A stretch of DNA of 64,000 nt from Bordetella sp. BOR01 (GCF_019218885.1 NZ_JAHUWT010000002.1:1178001-1242000), one strand, 5' to 3'. Positions 34,895-44,580 are shown, counted from the stretch's first letter. Numbers and translations are program-made. Notes: a model not told the origin generated them from the letters alone.

Positions 34895-37000
34895 TCAGAA
34901 GTAGACCTGCGCGTTCAGGCTGACCGTGCGCGTAGGGGCCGGCAAAATGCTGTTTTCGCCTACGAAGTACCAGTAGCGGCGGTCGGTCAGGTTGTCGATG
35001 GCGGCGCGCAGCACGACCCCCTTGCCGGCCACGCGGGTGCGATACACCGCGCCCAGGTCCACCGTGTAGTAGCTGGGCAGGTCCAGGCGGTTGGCGGCAT
35101 CCAGCTTGGCCGATCCCACGTACCTCATGCCGGCGGCCAGGCTCAGGCCCGGCGCGGCGGGCACATCGTAGACCACCTGGCCCGCCGCGACAAAGCGCGA
35201 GGCGCCCGGCAGGCGGTTGCCGATATTGGCCGGATTGCCGCTCTTGTATTCCGGGTCCAGCCAGGTGGCATTGCCCTGCACCGACCAGTCGCGTGCCACG
35301 CGCGCATTGGCGGCCAGTTCCAGGCCTTGCAGCCGGCCTTCGCCATCCTGCACGTATTCGTTGGCGTTATTCACGTAGCCCGTGCCGCGCTCGATGCGGA
35401 ACAGTGCCGCCGACGCGCCCCAGTCGGCCTGCTCGGTCTTGATGCCGATCTCGTACTGCTTGCTTTTCAGCGGCGCCAGCATTTCGCCCGCGTTGGCATA
35501 CTGGCTGCCGACGGTGCTGCCTTGTTCCAGCGCCTCGACGTAGCTGGCGTACAGCGTGGTGCCCGCGCCCGGCTTGTACATCAGCGCCAGCGTGGGCGTA
35601 ATGGGATGCTTCTTGTAGGTATCGCCGCTGGCTTGGCCCGACGGCAGGAAACTGCGCTGGCGGTACGAGATATAACGCGCGCCGGCCAGCACCGACCAGT
35701 GCTCGCCCAGCTTGATGGTGTCGCTGGCGAACAGGGCGTCCTGGTCGAATTCGCCGCCACGGTACATCTGCGGCGTCAGCGACCCCGTGTACGGGGGCGG
35801 GCGCGTGCCGTCGAACAGGTTGCCGTTGCCGATCGGCCCGTAGAAGCTGTTGGTGTTGAAGTCGTTGGCCTGGGTCTGCGTGGCGGCCCCCAGCACCACG
35901 TCGTGCTGCAGGAAGCCGGTGGCGAATTCACCTTGCACCATGGCTTGCAACTGGTTGAAGCGATACTGATTTTTCTGGTCGTACATGTTGTCGCTGTAGT
36001 CGCCGGCATCGTTGAGCAGGTTCAGCGTTTCTTCTTTGTACGTGCGCGTGGCCTGGCTGAAGCTGTAGTCCACCGAAGCCGTCCATTGCGGGGCGAAGTT
36101 CCACCGCAGGCCGGTCTTGGCCAGTTTGCTGACCGCGCGGTAGCCGCTGCCGTCGGTAGACAGCCGCGTGCGGCCATTGATGGTGTCGGGTACGCCGCTG
36201 CCCTTGAACAGGGGCCCCAGGGCGATAGCTTGCACGGTGCCGCGCGTGTCGCGGTCTTGGTACAGGCCCTCGAATGTCCATAGCAGGTCGGGCGTCAGGC
36301 GCAGGTCCAGCGCCAGCGAAAACGAATCGCGGTCGATATTGCCGCGGTTGTACGTGCCGCCTTGTTCGTGGGTGTAGTTGACGCGGTAGCCTAGCCGCTG
36401 GTCCGGGCCCACGCGCCCGCCCAGGTCGACGTGCTGCTGGAACACGCTGTCGGTGCGGTAGCCCACGCTGGCGGTGGCCAGGAATTCGTCGGTGGGCTTT
36501 TTGGTGATGTAGTTGACAATGCCGCCCGGCGAACCGAAACCGTACATGAAGCCGGTGGCGCCTTTCAGCAGATCGATCCGCTCGAAATGTTCCAGCGGCA
36601 GTTCCACGCCATAGTTGACGATGGAAACGCCGTCGATCTTGTAGCTGTTGAAGGCGTCCAGCGGCAGCCCGCGCACGATCAGCGTGGATGGCCGGCTGTT
36701 GTAGCTGTTGCCCGCCGCGATCACGCTGGCATCGCGCGCGAACACCTGCCCCAGTGACGACACCTGGCGATCGGCCAATTCTTCAGCCGTAACGGACCTG
36801 ACCGAGAACGGTGTATCCAGCGCACTGCGCGTCCCCAGCGCGCCGCTGGCCACTGGCGCGGTGGCCGTGCTGGCATCGATGCCCTGCACCACCACCGGAG
36901 CCAGGGTGGCAGGGGCCGGCTCATCGGCGCCCAGGGCCACGCCGGCCAGGGTGCTGGCGCAAATGGCGAAAGGGGTCAGAAGCAAAGGGGCAGGGCGCAT
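34895..37000 (-). CDS. TonB-dependent siderophore receptor
   Basis: 701-aa outer-membrane iron-siderophore receptor. A signal peptide ends VALG; a TonB-box-like LAPVVVQG follows. The plug domain (DTPFSVRSVTAEEL, RGLPLDAFNSYKIDGV, FGSPGGIVNYITKKP) and a 22-strand barrel end in YF, as barrels require. A Fur box lies 46 bp upstream. No sigma/anti-sigma or transport genes are adjacent, so the siderophore is unknown, ferrichrome- or hydroxamate-like by general type. Confidence 0.94.
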   Translation of the reverse strand: MRPAPLLLTPFAICASTLAGVALGADEPAPATLAPVVVQGIDASTATAPVASGALGTRSALDTPFSVRSVTAEELADRQVSSLGQVFARDASVIAAGNSYNSRPSTLIVRGLPLDAFNSYKIDGVSIVNYGVELPLEHFERIDLLKGATGFMYGFGSPGGIVNYITKKPTDEFLATASVGYRTDSVFQQHVDLGGRVGPDQRLGYRVNYTHEQGGTYNRGNIDRDSFSLALDLRLTPDLLWTFEGLYQDRDTRGTVQAIALGPLFKGSGVPDTINGRTRLSTDGSGYRAVSKLAKTGLRWNFAPQWTASVDYSFSQATRTYKEETLNLLNDAGDYSDNMYDQKNQYRFNQLQAMVQGEFATGFLQHDVVLGAATQTQANDFNTNSFYGPIGNGNLFDGTRPPPYTGSLTPQMYRGGEFDQDALFASDTIKLGEHWSVLAGARYISYRQRSFLPSGQASGDTYKKHPITPTLALMYKPGAGTTLYASYVEALEQGSTVGSQYANAGEMLAPLKSKQYEIGIKTEQADWGASAALFRIERGTGYVNNANEYVQDGEGRLQGLELAANARVARDWSVQGNATWLDPEYKSGNPANIGNRLPGASRFVAAGQVVYDVPAAPGLSLAAGMRYVGSAKLDAANRLDLPSYYTVDLGAVYRTRVAGKGVVLRAAIDNLTDRRYWYFVGENSILPAPTRTVSLNAQVYF

Positions 37001-37045
37001 GGGAAACCGGAAGGGTCTGGAGACGATTCGCCACGGATATTATCT

Positions 37046-37064
37046 GATAATGATTTTGATTACT
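37046..37064. promoter_or_regulatory. Fur box
   Basis: GATAATGATTTTGATTACT matches the 19-bp Fur consensus at about 14 positions and sits in an AT-rich stretch 46 bp upstream of the siderophore receptor start. Predicts iron repression. Confidence 0.75.
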
Positions 37065-37153
37065 ATTTAAATATAGAAAGGATTGTCCCTGGCCGGCCGG
37101 GCGCCAGCCACCTCGCAAGAAACAGGTGCAGCCAGACCGGGGACGTCGCGGAG

Positions 37154-37207
37154 CCGGCTGCGCCGGTCCCCCAGCGTCGCGCCCCCCTGGGGGGAGCGCG
37201 CAGCGCT
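37154..37207. repeat. triple-hairpin element after the rifampin-phosphotransferase-like gene
   Basis: Three adjacent perfect hairpins: CCGGC-TGC-GCCGG (37154-37166), CCCCCC-T-GGGGGG (37182-37194) and AGCGC-GCA-GCGCT (37195-37207). Just 10 bp past the stop of the minus-strand gene, so it may terminate that operon. The end motif GCGCGCAGCGCTTCGG recurs at about 51107, which marks this as a dispersed repeat. Confidence 0.65.
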
Positions 37208-37216
37208 TCGGAGGGC

Positions 37217-39763
37217 TTACAGCCTTTGGATGCGGCCCACGGTGCCGTCGACCTGCACGGGTTCGCCTGGCTGCAATTGCCGCAGAATGCCGGGCACGTT
37301 GGCCACGGCCGGAATGCCGAATTCGCGCGCCACGATGGCGCCGTGCGAAAGATAGCCGCCGGTTTCCATGATCAGGGCGCCGGCTTTCAGGAACAGCGGC
37401 GTCCAGGCCGGATCGGTGGACGGCACGGCCAGCACGTCGCCCGCCGCCATGCCCAGGCCATCGGCCGGGCTGTGCGCGATATGGATCCGGCCTTGCGCCT
37501 GGCCGCTGCTGACTGGCGTGCCTTGCCAGGTGCCGGCCCGCGCGCCGGCCGGTCCGGGGGCGGTGGCGGCCATGGCGGGCAGGGTGCCGTGTTCGGCGAT
37601 GACCGCGGGTTCGGTGTGCGCGCTCCAGTCTTGCAGGCGGGCGCGCCGCTCGGCGGCGCGGCGGGCGGCGGCGGCGGGTGCCAGGCGCCCTTCGGCCAGC
37701 GCGTAGAGCTCGGCTGCGGTCAGGTTGAAGATATCGTCGGGCTGCTGCAGGCCGCCCGGGCCGCCGAAATGCGGTGCCAGCGCGCGCGCGTCGTTGCGCA
37801 GCGCTTCCAGGTACGCGGCCAGGGCGCTGCGCGCCGCTTCGCGGTGATTGCTGTCGGCCTGCGCGGCCTTCAGCAGTTGCCTCGCCAGCGGCCGCAGCCA
37901 GATCGGCAGGGCGCCGCGCACGCGCTGCCATGCTTGCGTACTGGCCCGCCGCTGCCGTTCGCGCAGGGCGGCCTCATCGTGGCCGACCAGGCCCGCGATC
38001 TGATCCAGCAGGTAATCGGGTGCTTCGCGCCAGCGTGGGCTGCGCAGATAGGTTTCGTACAGGCCGCGGTGGCCGTAGCGTTGCAGGAAGGCGTCGAAGG
38101 CTTGCCGGAACGGGCTGTCATCGGCCAGCGCGCGGGCCCATTCGGTGCCGGGCCGGCCGGGTTGGCGCAGCCAGGCCAGCGCGGGGCCGTCATGAGCGGC
38201 GATGCGCGCCAGCTCGAGCAGTGCATAGCCTTGCGCGGCCGTGACGCTGGGGGGGCCGCCGGCCATCAGGGCCGCCGCCAGGGCGTGGCCCTGGCCCGGG
38301 CAGTATTTGTCGATGAGCTGTACCAGGTTGAACAGGGTTCCGCCGCCCGACCCCTGCAGGAAAAACAGATCGTCGGCACCGCGTACCGCCGCAAAGCGCG
38401 CGCGCAGGCGCGTGCCCCAGTCGGCCAGCGTGGCGGGCGGCGGCTGCGCGCGCCATGCCGCGGCCTGCTGCATGGCATGCGCCAGCACGGCGGGCGCGGC
38501 ACGGCGCTGCCGGCCGGCCGCGCGCAGATAGCGCAACAGGCGCAGGCCGCGGGCACCGCGTTCCCGCAGCGCCGGGGGCGGCACGGCGATGGCCGGTTGT
38601 TCGCCGCCCAGCAGGCGGTTCATGTCGCGCGGCGGTATGCCCAGCGCGTCATAGCCTTCCCATTGCATCAGCGAGGTCTGCAGGTACAGGCGTCCGTGGA
38701 ACAGGGCGGCATGCGCGGCACCCGGCAAGATCCGATAACCGGCCAGTTCGTAGCCGCGCGTCAGCATGCGGTCGGCCATGGCGCGGCACAGGGTCCAGTC
38801 CAGCGGCGACAGCGGGTCGGGCAAGATTTCGCGGACATTGCCCCGCGACCAGTACGCGGGCTGGCCGGCCAGCGCGGGATAGGTGTGGTGCGCGCGGGCG
38901 GTAATGGGCCGTGCCTGCACGATCCAGTAGCGCTCGCCATCCCAGGCCCATTCCAGGTCGTAGCCGCCGTGGGCGTAGTCCAGCGCGGCGGCGGCATCGT
39001 GGGCGATGCCGGCCAATTCAATCGCCTGTGCCGGTGTCAGCACGGGTTGCGTGGCACGCTGGCCGGGCAGGGCGCGCAACTCGGTGCCGCCAGCGGCGGC
39101 CGGCACGCTGTAGCGGGCCTTGGCGCCCAGGCGCTGGTCTACCAGGTGCAGGCTGCCGTCGACGCGGTTTTCCTGCAGCCGGTATTCGTCGCCCTCGGCC
39201 TGGCCGCCGACCAGCGCTTCGCCCAAGCCCCAGTGGGCGTGGATGACGGTATGGTCGTCCCGGCCCGAGACCGGGTCGCAGGTGAAGACGATGCCGGCCG
39301 ACTCGGCCGCCAGCAGGGGCATCACCACCACTGCCATGCCGGCCTGGTCGCCGGCAGCAATGCCCAGGCCCTGCCGATAGGCCTGTGCCTGCGTGGTAAA
39401 GGCCGAATCCCAGATATCGCGCACGGCCTGCAGCATGGCCGCGTGGCCGCGCACGTTCAGCCGCGACAAGTAGATGCCGGCAAACGAGGCGCCGGCGGAA
39501 TCTTCCATGGAAGCCGACGAGCGCAGGGCCAGCGGCAGGCCTTGCCAGCCGCGGCGGGCAATCTCGTCGGCCAGCGCCGCCTGTACGGCGGCAGGCACCG
39601 CGTCGCCTGCCTGGCGCTGGCCGCCGGCGTGCGCCGCGATGACGAAGCCCGCTGGCACGGGCACGCCCAGGCAGGCCATGCGGCCCAGTTGCCAACCCTT
39701 GCCCCCCGCCACGGCCGGGCCGGCCTGGGCCGCGGCGGGCCAGTCGAGCAGCAGGGCGCTCAT
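37217..39763 (-). CDS. rifampin-phosphotransferase-like PEP-synthase-family enzyme
   Basis: 848-aa protein with an N-terminal ATP-grasp/PPDK domain (GGKGWQLGRMACLGVP; LALRSSASMEDS; SAGIVFTCDPVSG), a large helical middle domain and a C-terminal swivelling His domain (GGYLSHGAIVARE, His about 807, 41 residues from the end). This order, with His at the end and no PEP TIM barrel, is that of rifampin phosphotransferases (about 865 aa), not of PEP synthase. Its start overlaps the TetR stop (ATGA). True substrate unknown; rifamycins are one candidate. Confidence 0.8.
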   Translation of the reverse strand: MSALLLDWPAAAQAGPAVAGGKGWQLGRMACLGVPVPAGFVIAAHAGGQRQAGDAVPAAVQAALADEIARRGWQGLPLALRSSASMEDSAGASFAGIYLSRLNVRGHAAMLQAVRDIWDSAFTTQAQAYRQGLGIAAGDQAGMAVVVMPLLAAESAGIVFTCDPVSGRDDHTVIHAHWGLGEALVGGQAEGDEYRLQENRVDGSLHLVDQRLGAKARYSVPAAAGGTELRALPGQRATQPVLTPAQAIELAGIAHDAAAALDYAHGGYDLEWAWDGERYWIVQARPITARAHHTYPALAGQPAYWSRGNVREILPDPLSPLDWTLCRAMADRMLTRGYELAGYRILPGAAHAALFHGRLYLQTSLMQWEGYDALGIPPRDMNRLLGGEQPAIAVPPPALRERGARGLRLLRYLRAAGRQRRAAPAVLAHAMQQAAAWRAQPPPATLADWGTRLRARFAAVRGADDLFFLQGSGGGTLFNLVQLIDKYCPGQGHALAAALMAGGPPSVTAAQGYALLELARIAAHDGPALAWLRQPGRPGTEWARALADDSPFRQAFDAFLQRYGHRGLYETYLRSPRWREAPDYLLDQIAGLVGHDEAALRERQRRASTQAWQRVRGALPIWLRPLARQLLKAAQADSNHREAARSALAAYLEALRNDARALAPHFGGPGGLQQPDDIFNLTAAELYALAEGRLAPAAAARRAAERRARLQDWSAHTEPAVIAEHGTLPAMAATAPGPAGARAGTWQGTPVSSGQAQGRIHIAHSPADGLGMAAGDVLAVPSTDPAWTPLFLKAGALIMETGGYLSHGAIVAREFGIPAVANVPGILRQLQPGEPVQVDGTVGRIQRL

Positions 39764-40428
39764 GGCCGGCGCCCCTGGTCCGGTGCGGCCACGCCGTGCA
39801 GGAATACATCCAGCGTGGCCTCGAATTCGTGGCGCAGCGGGCCGGCCTGGCCATTGAGCCAGCGCGTCATGGTGGCCAGGTACAGGAACTGGAACAGGTG
39901 CGCCAACTGCGCCGGCGGCAGGTCGGCGCGCACTTCGCCGGCTTCCTGGCCGGCGTGGATCAGGGATTCGACGATCTGGTCCAACCCGCTGCGCGGCGTG
40001 CGCGCATCCGTGCCGATATCGGCGTAGGCCAGGCGAAAGCGCAGATAGTGCGGCAGATAGGCGCGATGCGATTCGGCCCAATGGCTGGTGGCCTGCAGCA
40101 AATACGCCATGCGGGCGGCGAAGTGCGGCAGGGCCCGCATGGCGGCCAGCAGGTGGGGCGCATGGCCGGCCAGGTCGCGGTGCACGTGGTAGGCCAGCAG
40201 GGCTTCCTTGACAGGAAAGTGGTTGTACAAGGTGCCCTTGGCCACGTCGGCCTGGGCGGCGATCTGCTCCATGGTGACCGCTTCATACCCCAGCGCCTCG
40301 AACAGGCGCAGCGCCGTGTCGGTGAGGTGATCAAGCGTTTGCTCGCGTTTGCGGTGGCGGCGGTTGGGGGCTGGTGAAGACGCGGTCACGGTGGGTTCAA
40401 TAAATATACGATGTTCAAAATTGTACAT
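39760..40428 (-). CDS. TetR-family regulator of the phosphotransferase-like gene
   Basis: 222-aa TetR protein: HTH at about 40-80 (AVTMEQIAAQADVAKGTLYNHF) written as MEQIAAQADVAKGTLYNHF. Start ATG at 40428 lies inside a perfect dyad and lacks a Shine-Dalgarno; a GTG at 40389 is an alternative that would put the dyad upstream. It overlaps the downstream enzyme gene, so enzyme and repressor form an autoregulated resistance-type operon. Confidence 0.87.
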   Translation of the reverse strand: MYNFEHRIFIEPTVTASSPAPNRRHRKREQTLDHLTDTALRLFEALGYEAVTMEQIAAQADVAKGTLYNHFPVKEALLAYHVHRDLAGHAPHLLAAMRALPHFAARMAYLLQATSHWAESHRAYLPHYLRFRLAYADIGTDARTPRSGLDQIVESLIHAGQEAGEVRADLPPAQLAHLFQFLYLATMTRWLNGQAGPLRHEFEATLDVFLHGVAAPDQGRRP

Positions 40429-40434
40429 CGTATA
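40405..40434. promoter_or_regulatory. TetR operator candidate
   Basis: Perfect 10-bp arms TATACGATGT (40405-40414) and ACATCGTATA (40425-40434) around TCAAAATTGT. It covers the annotated tetR start, as expected for autorepression. Confidence 0.7.
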
Positions 40435-40447
40435 GTTTTTTGTGTTT

Positions 40448-40604
40448 GGGGATTGTTCTTCTGGCGTCTGCGCGGGCTGGCCTCGATGGCCGGCCCCGCA
40501 CTTTTTTCTTCCCCCAAGAAAATGCCGGCTGAAACGCAAGAACCCCGTGCGTCCCGGCGATACCGGGTATTGCCACACCGCTCAGACGCCAGAAGAACCA
40601 CCCC
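40448..40604. repeat. terminal-inverted-repeat element, copy 2
   Basis: Ends GTTCTTCTGGCGTCTG (40455-40470) and CAGACGCCAGAAGAAC (40583-40598) are perfect 16-bp inverted repeats flanked by GGGG/CCCC, about 157 bp overall. A diverged relative of similar size sits after lon (7918-8063). It fills much of the 393-bp gene-free stretch between tetR and narG. No ORF inside; it may be a non-autonomous mobile element. Confidence 0.55.
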
Positions 40605-40660
40605 GCATCACCCCCAAGATGTCACACAACCACTCCAACATCCCAAGAATATTTCCAATA

Positions 40661-40689
40661 TTGACGGCATCTTGCCAACCCTGTAGGGT
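40661..40689 (+). promoter_or_regulatory. candidate narG promoter
   Basis: TTGACG at 40661, 17-bp spacer, TAGGGT at 40684. An AT-rich near-dyad AATATT-TCC-AATATT (40648-40662) is centred about 41 bp before the expected start, where FNR usually binds, but it does not match TTGAT-N4-ATCAA. No convincing FNR or NarL site was found by eye. Confidence 0.35.
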
Positions 40690-40821
40690 AGGCGGACACT
40701 GCATGCGGGTCGATCGTCGAAAAGGAAGAACTTCGATGGCATATCTCCAGTGCAAGCTCCCCAGGCCGCCGTAGCGCCTGAGCGCGTTATAGCCCTACAA
40801 AACGCCATCAGGAGCCTGACC

Positions 40822-43800
40822 GTGAGTTATCTCGTCGACCGCCTCAAGTACTTCACCCGTGCCAAAGAGTCATTCGCAGATGGACACGGCAGCGTAGTCA
40901 AAGAAGACCGCAGCTGGGAAAAGGCGTATCGCGACCGGTGGCAGCACGACAAGATCGTGCGCTCGACCCATGGCGTGAATTGCACCGGTTCCTGTTCATG
41001 GAAAATCTACGTGAAGGGCGGCATCGTCACGTGGGAAACCCAGCAGACCGACTACCCCCGCACGCGCGCCGACATGCCCAACCACGAGCCGCGCGGCTGT
41101 TCGCGGGGCGCATCGTATTCGTGGTACCTGTACAGCGCCAACCGCATCAAGTACCCCATGCTGCGCGGCCGCCTGGCGCGGCTGTGGCGCGAAGCCCGCA
41201 AGACCATGGCGCCGCTGGCCGCGTGGGAACACATCTGTACCACTCCTGGCCTGGCCGATGACTACAAGCACATGCGCGGCATGGGCGGATTCGTGCGCGC
41301 CGGCTGGGACGAAGTCAACGAGCTGGTGGCGGCCGCCAATGTCTACACGATCAAGCGCTATGGGCCGGACCGCATCATCGGGTTCTCGCCGATCCCGGCC
41401 ATGTCGATGGTCTCGTTCGCCGCGGGCAGCCGGTACTTGTCGTTGCTGGGCGGCACCATCCTCAGTTTCTACGACTGGTATTGCGACCTGCCGCCGTCCA
41501 GCCCCCAAACCTGGGGCGAACAGACCGACGTAGCCGAATCAGCCGATTGGTATAACTCCAGTTTCATCATCATGTGGGGCTCGAACGTGCCGCAGACGCG
41601 CACGCCAGACGCCCACTTCATGGTCGAGTCGCGCTATCGCGGCACCAAGATCGTGTCGATATTTCCCGATTACGCCGAGGGCGCGAAGTTCGGCGATGTG
41701 TGGCTGCATCCCAAGCAGGGCACCGATGCCGCGCTGGCGCTGGCCATGGGGCATGTGATCCTCAAGGAATTCCACCTGGAAGGCAAGAGCGAATACTTCC
41801 GCGAGTACTGCCGCCAGTATTCCGACATGCCGTTCCTGGTGCGCCTGGTGCGCCAGGGCGACCGCTACGTGCCCGAACGCATGCTGCGCACTTCCGATTT
41901 TCCCGACGGGCTGGGCCAGGCCAACAACCCTGACTGGAAGACCGTGGCTTATGACGACGCCACCGGCCAGATCGTGGTGCCGACGGGCTCTATCGGCTTT
42001 CGCTGGGGCCAGCAGGAAGGCGGCGACCAGGGCAAGTGGAACCTGGATGCCAAGGACGCGCAAGGCAATCCGGTAAAGCTGCGCATGTCGCTGGTGGGCA
42101 GCCACGATGAGGTCGTGCCGGTGGCGTTTCCGTACTTCGGCGGCCGCCAGCACGATTACTTCCAGGGCACCGACCATGCCGAGGTGCTCGAGCGCAATAT
42201 GGCGGCGCGCCGCTTGCAAACCACCGAAGGCGAAGTGCTGGCCGTTACCGTGTACGACCTGCTGATGGCCAACTACGGGCTGGACCGCGGCCTGGGCGGG
42301 GCCAACGTGGCAACCTCGTATGACGACGACGTGCCCTACACGCCGGCCTGGCAAGAGCGCATCACGGGGGTCAAGCGCGACGATGTCATCACCGTGGCAC
42401 GGCAGTTCGCGCTGAACGCCGACAAGACCCAGGGCAAGTCCATGGTGATCTTGGGGGCGGGCCTGAACCACTGGTATCACATGGATATGGCCTACCGGGG
42501 CATCATCAACCTGGTGGTGATGTGCGGCTGTGTGGGGCAGTCGGGGGGCGGCTGGTGCCACTACGTGGGCCAGGAAAAACTGCGGCCCCAGACGGGCTGG
42601 ACCACGCTGGCTTTCGGGCTGGACTGGTGCCGCCCGCCGCGCCACATGAACGGCACGTCGTTCTTCTATGCGCATACCGACCAGTGGCGCTACGAACGAT
42701 TGAAAGTGTCCGAGATCCTGTCGCCGCTGGCCGACCCGGCGGCCTTCCAGGGATCGCTGATCGATTTCAACGTGCGCGCCGAACGCATGGGCTGGCTGCC
42801 GTCGGCCCCGCAGTTGCAGACCAACCCGCTGCAGGTGGTGCGCGACGCGCGGCAGGCCGGGCAGGAGCCCGCCGCCTATGCCGTGCAGGCGCTGCGCGAC
42901 GGGCGCCTGAAGCTGTCCTGCGAAGACCCGGATCATCCCGACAACCACCCGCGCAATATGTTCGTGTGGCGCTCGAACCTGCTGGGCTCGTCGGGCAAGG
43001 GACACGAATACTTCCTGAAGCACCTACTGGGTACCGAGCACGGCGTGCAGGGCAAGGACCTGGGCCAGGCCGGCGAGGACAAGCCGCAGGAAGTCGCCTG
43101 GCACGACGAAGCGCCGCGCGGCAAGCTCGACCTGCTGGTGACGCTGGATTTCCGCATGTCGACCACCTGCGTGTATTCCGACGTGGTGCTGCCCACCGCG
43201 ACCTGGTACGAAAAGAACGACCTGAACACCTCGGACATGCACCCGTTCATCCACCCGTTGTCGGCGGCCGTGGACCCGGTGTGGGAATCGCGCAGCGACT
43301 GGGAAATCTACAAGGGCATCGCGCGCGCGTTCTCGGCCATCGCCGAAACCGAACTGCCCGCCGCGCAAGACCTGGTGCTGACGCCCCTGCAGCACGACAG
43401 CCCGGCCGAACTGGGCGACCCCCACGCCGTGCGGGACTGGAAGCAGGGGCAGGCCGAGATGATTCCCGGCAAGACCATGCCGTCGATGGCGGTGGTCGAG
43501 CGCAATTACCCCGGCCTGTACAAGCAGTTCACGTCCCTGGGACCGCTGACGCGCAAGCTGGGCGTGGGTGGCAAGGGCATCAACTGGCAGGCTGGCGAAG
43601 AATGCGACCTGCTTGGGCAACTGAACTACCAGGTGGCCGACGAAGGCGTCAGCCAGGGCCTGCCGCGCCTGGACACCGACATCGATGCGGCCGAGACCAT
43701 CCTGACGCTGGCGCCCGAGACCAACGGCCACGTGGCCGTGAAGGCCTGGCAGGCGCTGTCGGCCGTGACGGGGCGCGACCATGCGCACCTGGCGCTGTCG

Positions 43801-44580
43801 CGCGAACACGAAAAAATCCGCTACCGCGACCTGCAGGCGCAGCCGCGCAAGATCATCTCGTCGCCGACCTGGTCGGGCCTGGAATCGGATCACGTCAGCT
43901 ACAACGCCGGCTATACCAACGTGCACGAGCTGATTCCCTGGCGCACCCTGAGCGGCCGCCAGCAGCTCTACCAGGACCACACCTGGATGCGGGCCTTCGG
44001 CGAATCGCTGTGCGTGTACCGCCCGCCGGTGGATACCAAGTCGATCACGCCCATGCTGGAAGAACGCTACGGCAACGGCAATCCGCAGGTGGTGCTGAAC
44101 TTCATCACGCCGCACCAGAAGTGGGGCATCCATTCCACCTATACCGACAACCTGATCATGCTGACGCTGTCGCGCGGCGGACCGATCTTGTGGGTATCGG
44201 AAAAGGATGCGGCCAAGGCCGGGCTCGTGGACAACGACTGGATCGAGGCCTACAACGTCAACGGCGCCCTGGTGGCGCGGGTGGTGGTCAGCCAGCGCGT
44301 GCCGGAAGGCATGACGATGATGTACCACGCGCAGGAAAAGATCGTGAACATGCCGGGCTCGGAAATCACGGGCGCGCGTGGCGGCATCCACAACTCGGTG
44401 ACGCGCGCCGTACTCAAGCCCACCCACATGATAGGCGGCTATGCCCAGCTGTCGTACGGCCTGAATTACTACGGCACGGTAGGTTCGAATCGCGACGAGT
44501 TCGTGATCGTGCGCAAGATGAACCAGATCGATTGGCTGGAAAAGCCGCGTGCGGCCCAACCCAGCACCACCCAAGTTTAA
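40822..44580 (+). CDS. narG: respiratory nitrate reductase, alpha subunit
   Basis: 1252-aa molybdenum catalytic subunit that reduces nitrate to nitrite at the cytoplasmic face of the inner membrane. GTG start at 40822 with AGGAG; length matches NarG. The FS0 cluster ligands are His about 50, Cys 54, Cys 58 (HGVNCTGSCSWK) and Cys about 93. The Mo ligand Asp222 (WYCDLPPS) is present. The longer reading from 40750 has no homologous tail and is rejected. First gene of narGHJI-ppiC-narK. Confidence 0.97.
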   Translation: MSYLVDRLKYFTRAKESFADGHGSVVKEDRSWEKAYRDRWQHDKIVRSTHGVNCTGSCSWKIYVKGGIVTWETQQTDYPRTRADMPNHEPRGCSRGASYSWYLYSANRIKYPMLRGRLARLWREARKTMAPLAAWEHICTTPGLADDYKHMRGMGGFVRAGWDEVNELVAAANVYTIKRYGPDRIIGFSPIPAMSMVSFAAGSRYLSLLGGTILSFYDWYCDLPPSSPQTWGEQTDVAESADWYNSSFIIMWGSNVPQTRTPDAHFMVESRYRGTKIVSIFPDYAEGAKFGDVWLHPKQGTDAALALAMGHVILKEFHLEGKSEYFREYCRQYSDMPFLVRLVRQGDRYVPERMLRTSDFPDGLGQANNPDWKTVAYDDATGQIVVPTGSIGFRWGQQEGGDQGKWNLDAKDAQGNPVKLRMSLVGSHDEVVPVAFPYFGGRQHDYFQGTDHAEVLERNMAARRLQTTEGEVLAVTVYDLLMANYGLDRGLGGANVATSYDDDVPYTPAWQERITGVKRDDVITVARQFALNADKTQGKSMVILGAGLNHWYHMDMAYRGIINLVVMCGCVGQSGGGWCHYVGQEKLRPQTGWTTLAFGLDWCRPPRHMNGTSFFYAHTDQWRYERLKVSEILSPLADPAAFQGSLIDFNVRAERMGWLPSAPQLQTNPLQVVRDARQAGQEPAAYAVQALRDGRLKLSCEDPDHPDNHPRNMFVWRSNLLGSSGKGHEYFLKHLLGTEHGVQGKDLGQAGEDKPQEVAWHDEAPRGKLDLLVTLDFRMSTTCVYSDVVLPTATWYEKNDLNTSDMHPFIHPLSAAVDPVWESRSDWEIYKGIARAFSAIAETELPAAQDLVLTPLQHDSPAELGDPHAVRDWKQGQAEMIPGKTMPSMAVVERNYPGLYKQFTSLGPLTRKLGVGGKGINWQAGEECDLLGQLNYQVADEGVSQGLPRLDTDIDAAETILTLAPETNGHVAVKAWQALSAVTGRDHAHLALSREHEKIRYRDLQAQPRKIISSPTWSGLESDHVSYNAGYTNVHELIPWRTLSGRQQLYQDHTWMRAFGESLCVYRPPVDTKSITPMLEERYGNGNPQVVLNFITPHQKWGIHSTYTDNLIMLTLSRGGPILWVSEKDAAKAGLVDNDWIEAYNVNGALVARVVVSQRVPEGMTMMYHAQEKIVNMPGSEITGARGGIHNSVTRAVLKPTHMIGGYAQLSYGLNYYGTVGSNRDEFVIVRKMNQIDWLEKPRAAQPSTTQV

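Noticed and set aside
37217-39763. Classical phosphoenolpyruvate synthase
   Set aside because: The catalytic His domain is at the C-terminus and there is no PEP-binding TIM barrel after it, unlike PpsA.
40648-40662. FNR box before narG
   Set aside because: AATATT-TCC-AATATT does not contain TTGAT-N4-ATCAA; position alone is not enough.
40750-40821. Upstream GTG start for narG
   Set aside because: The added 24 residues are not NarG-like; GTG at 40822 has a good AGGAG and matches the family N-terminus.
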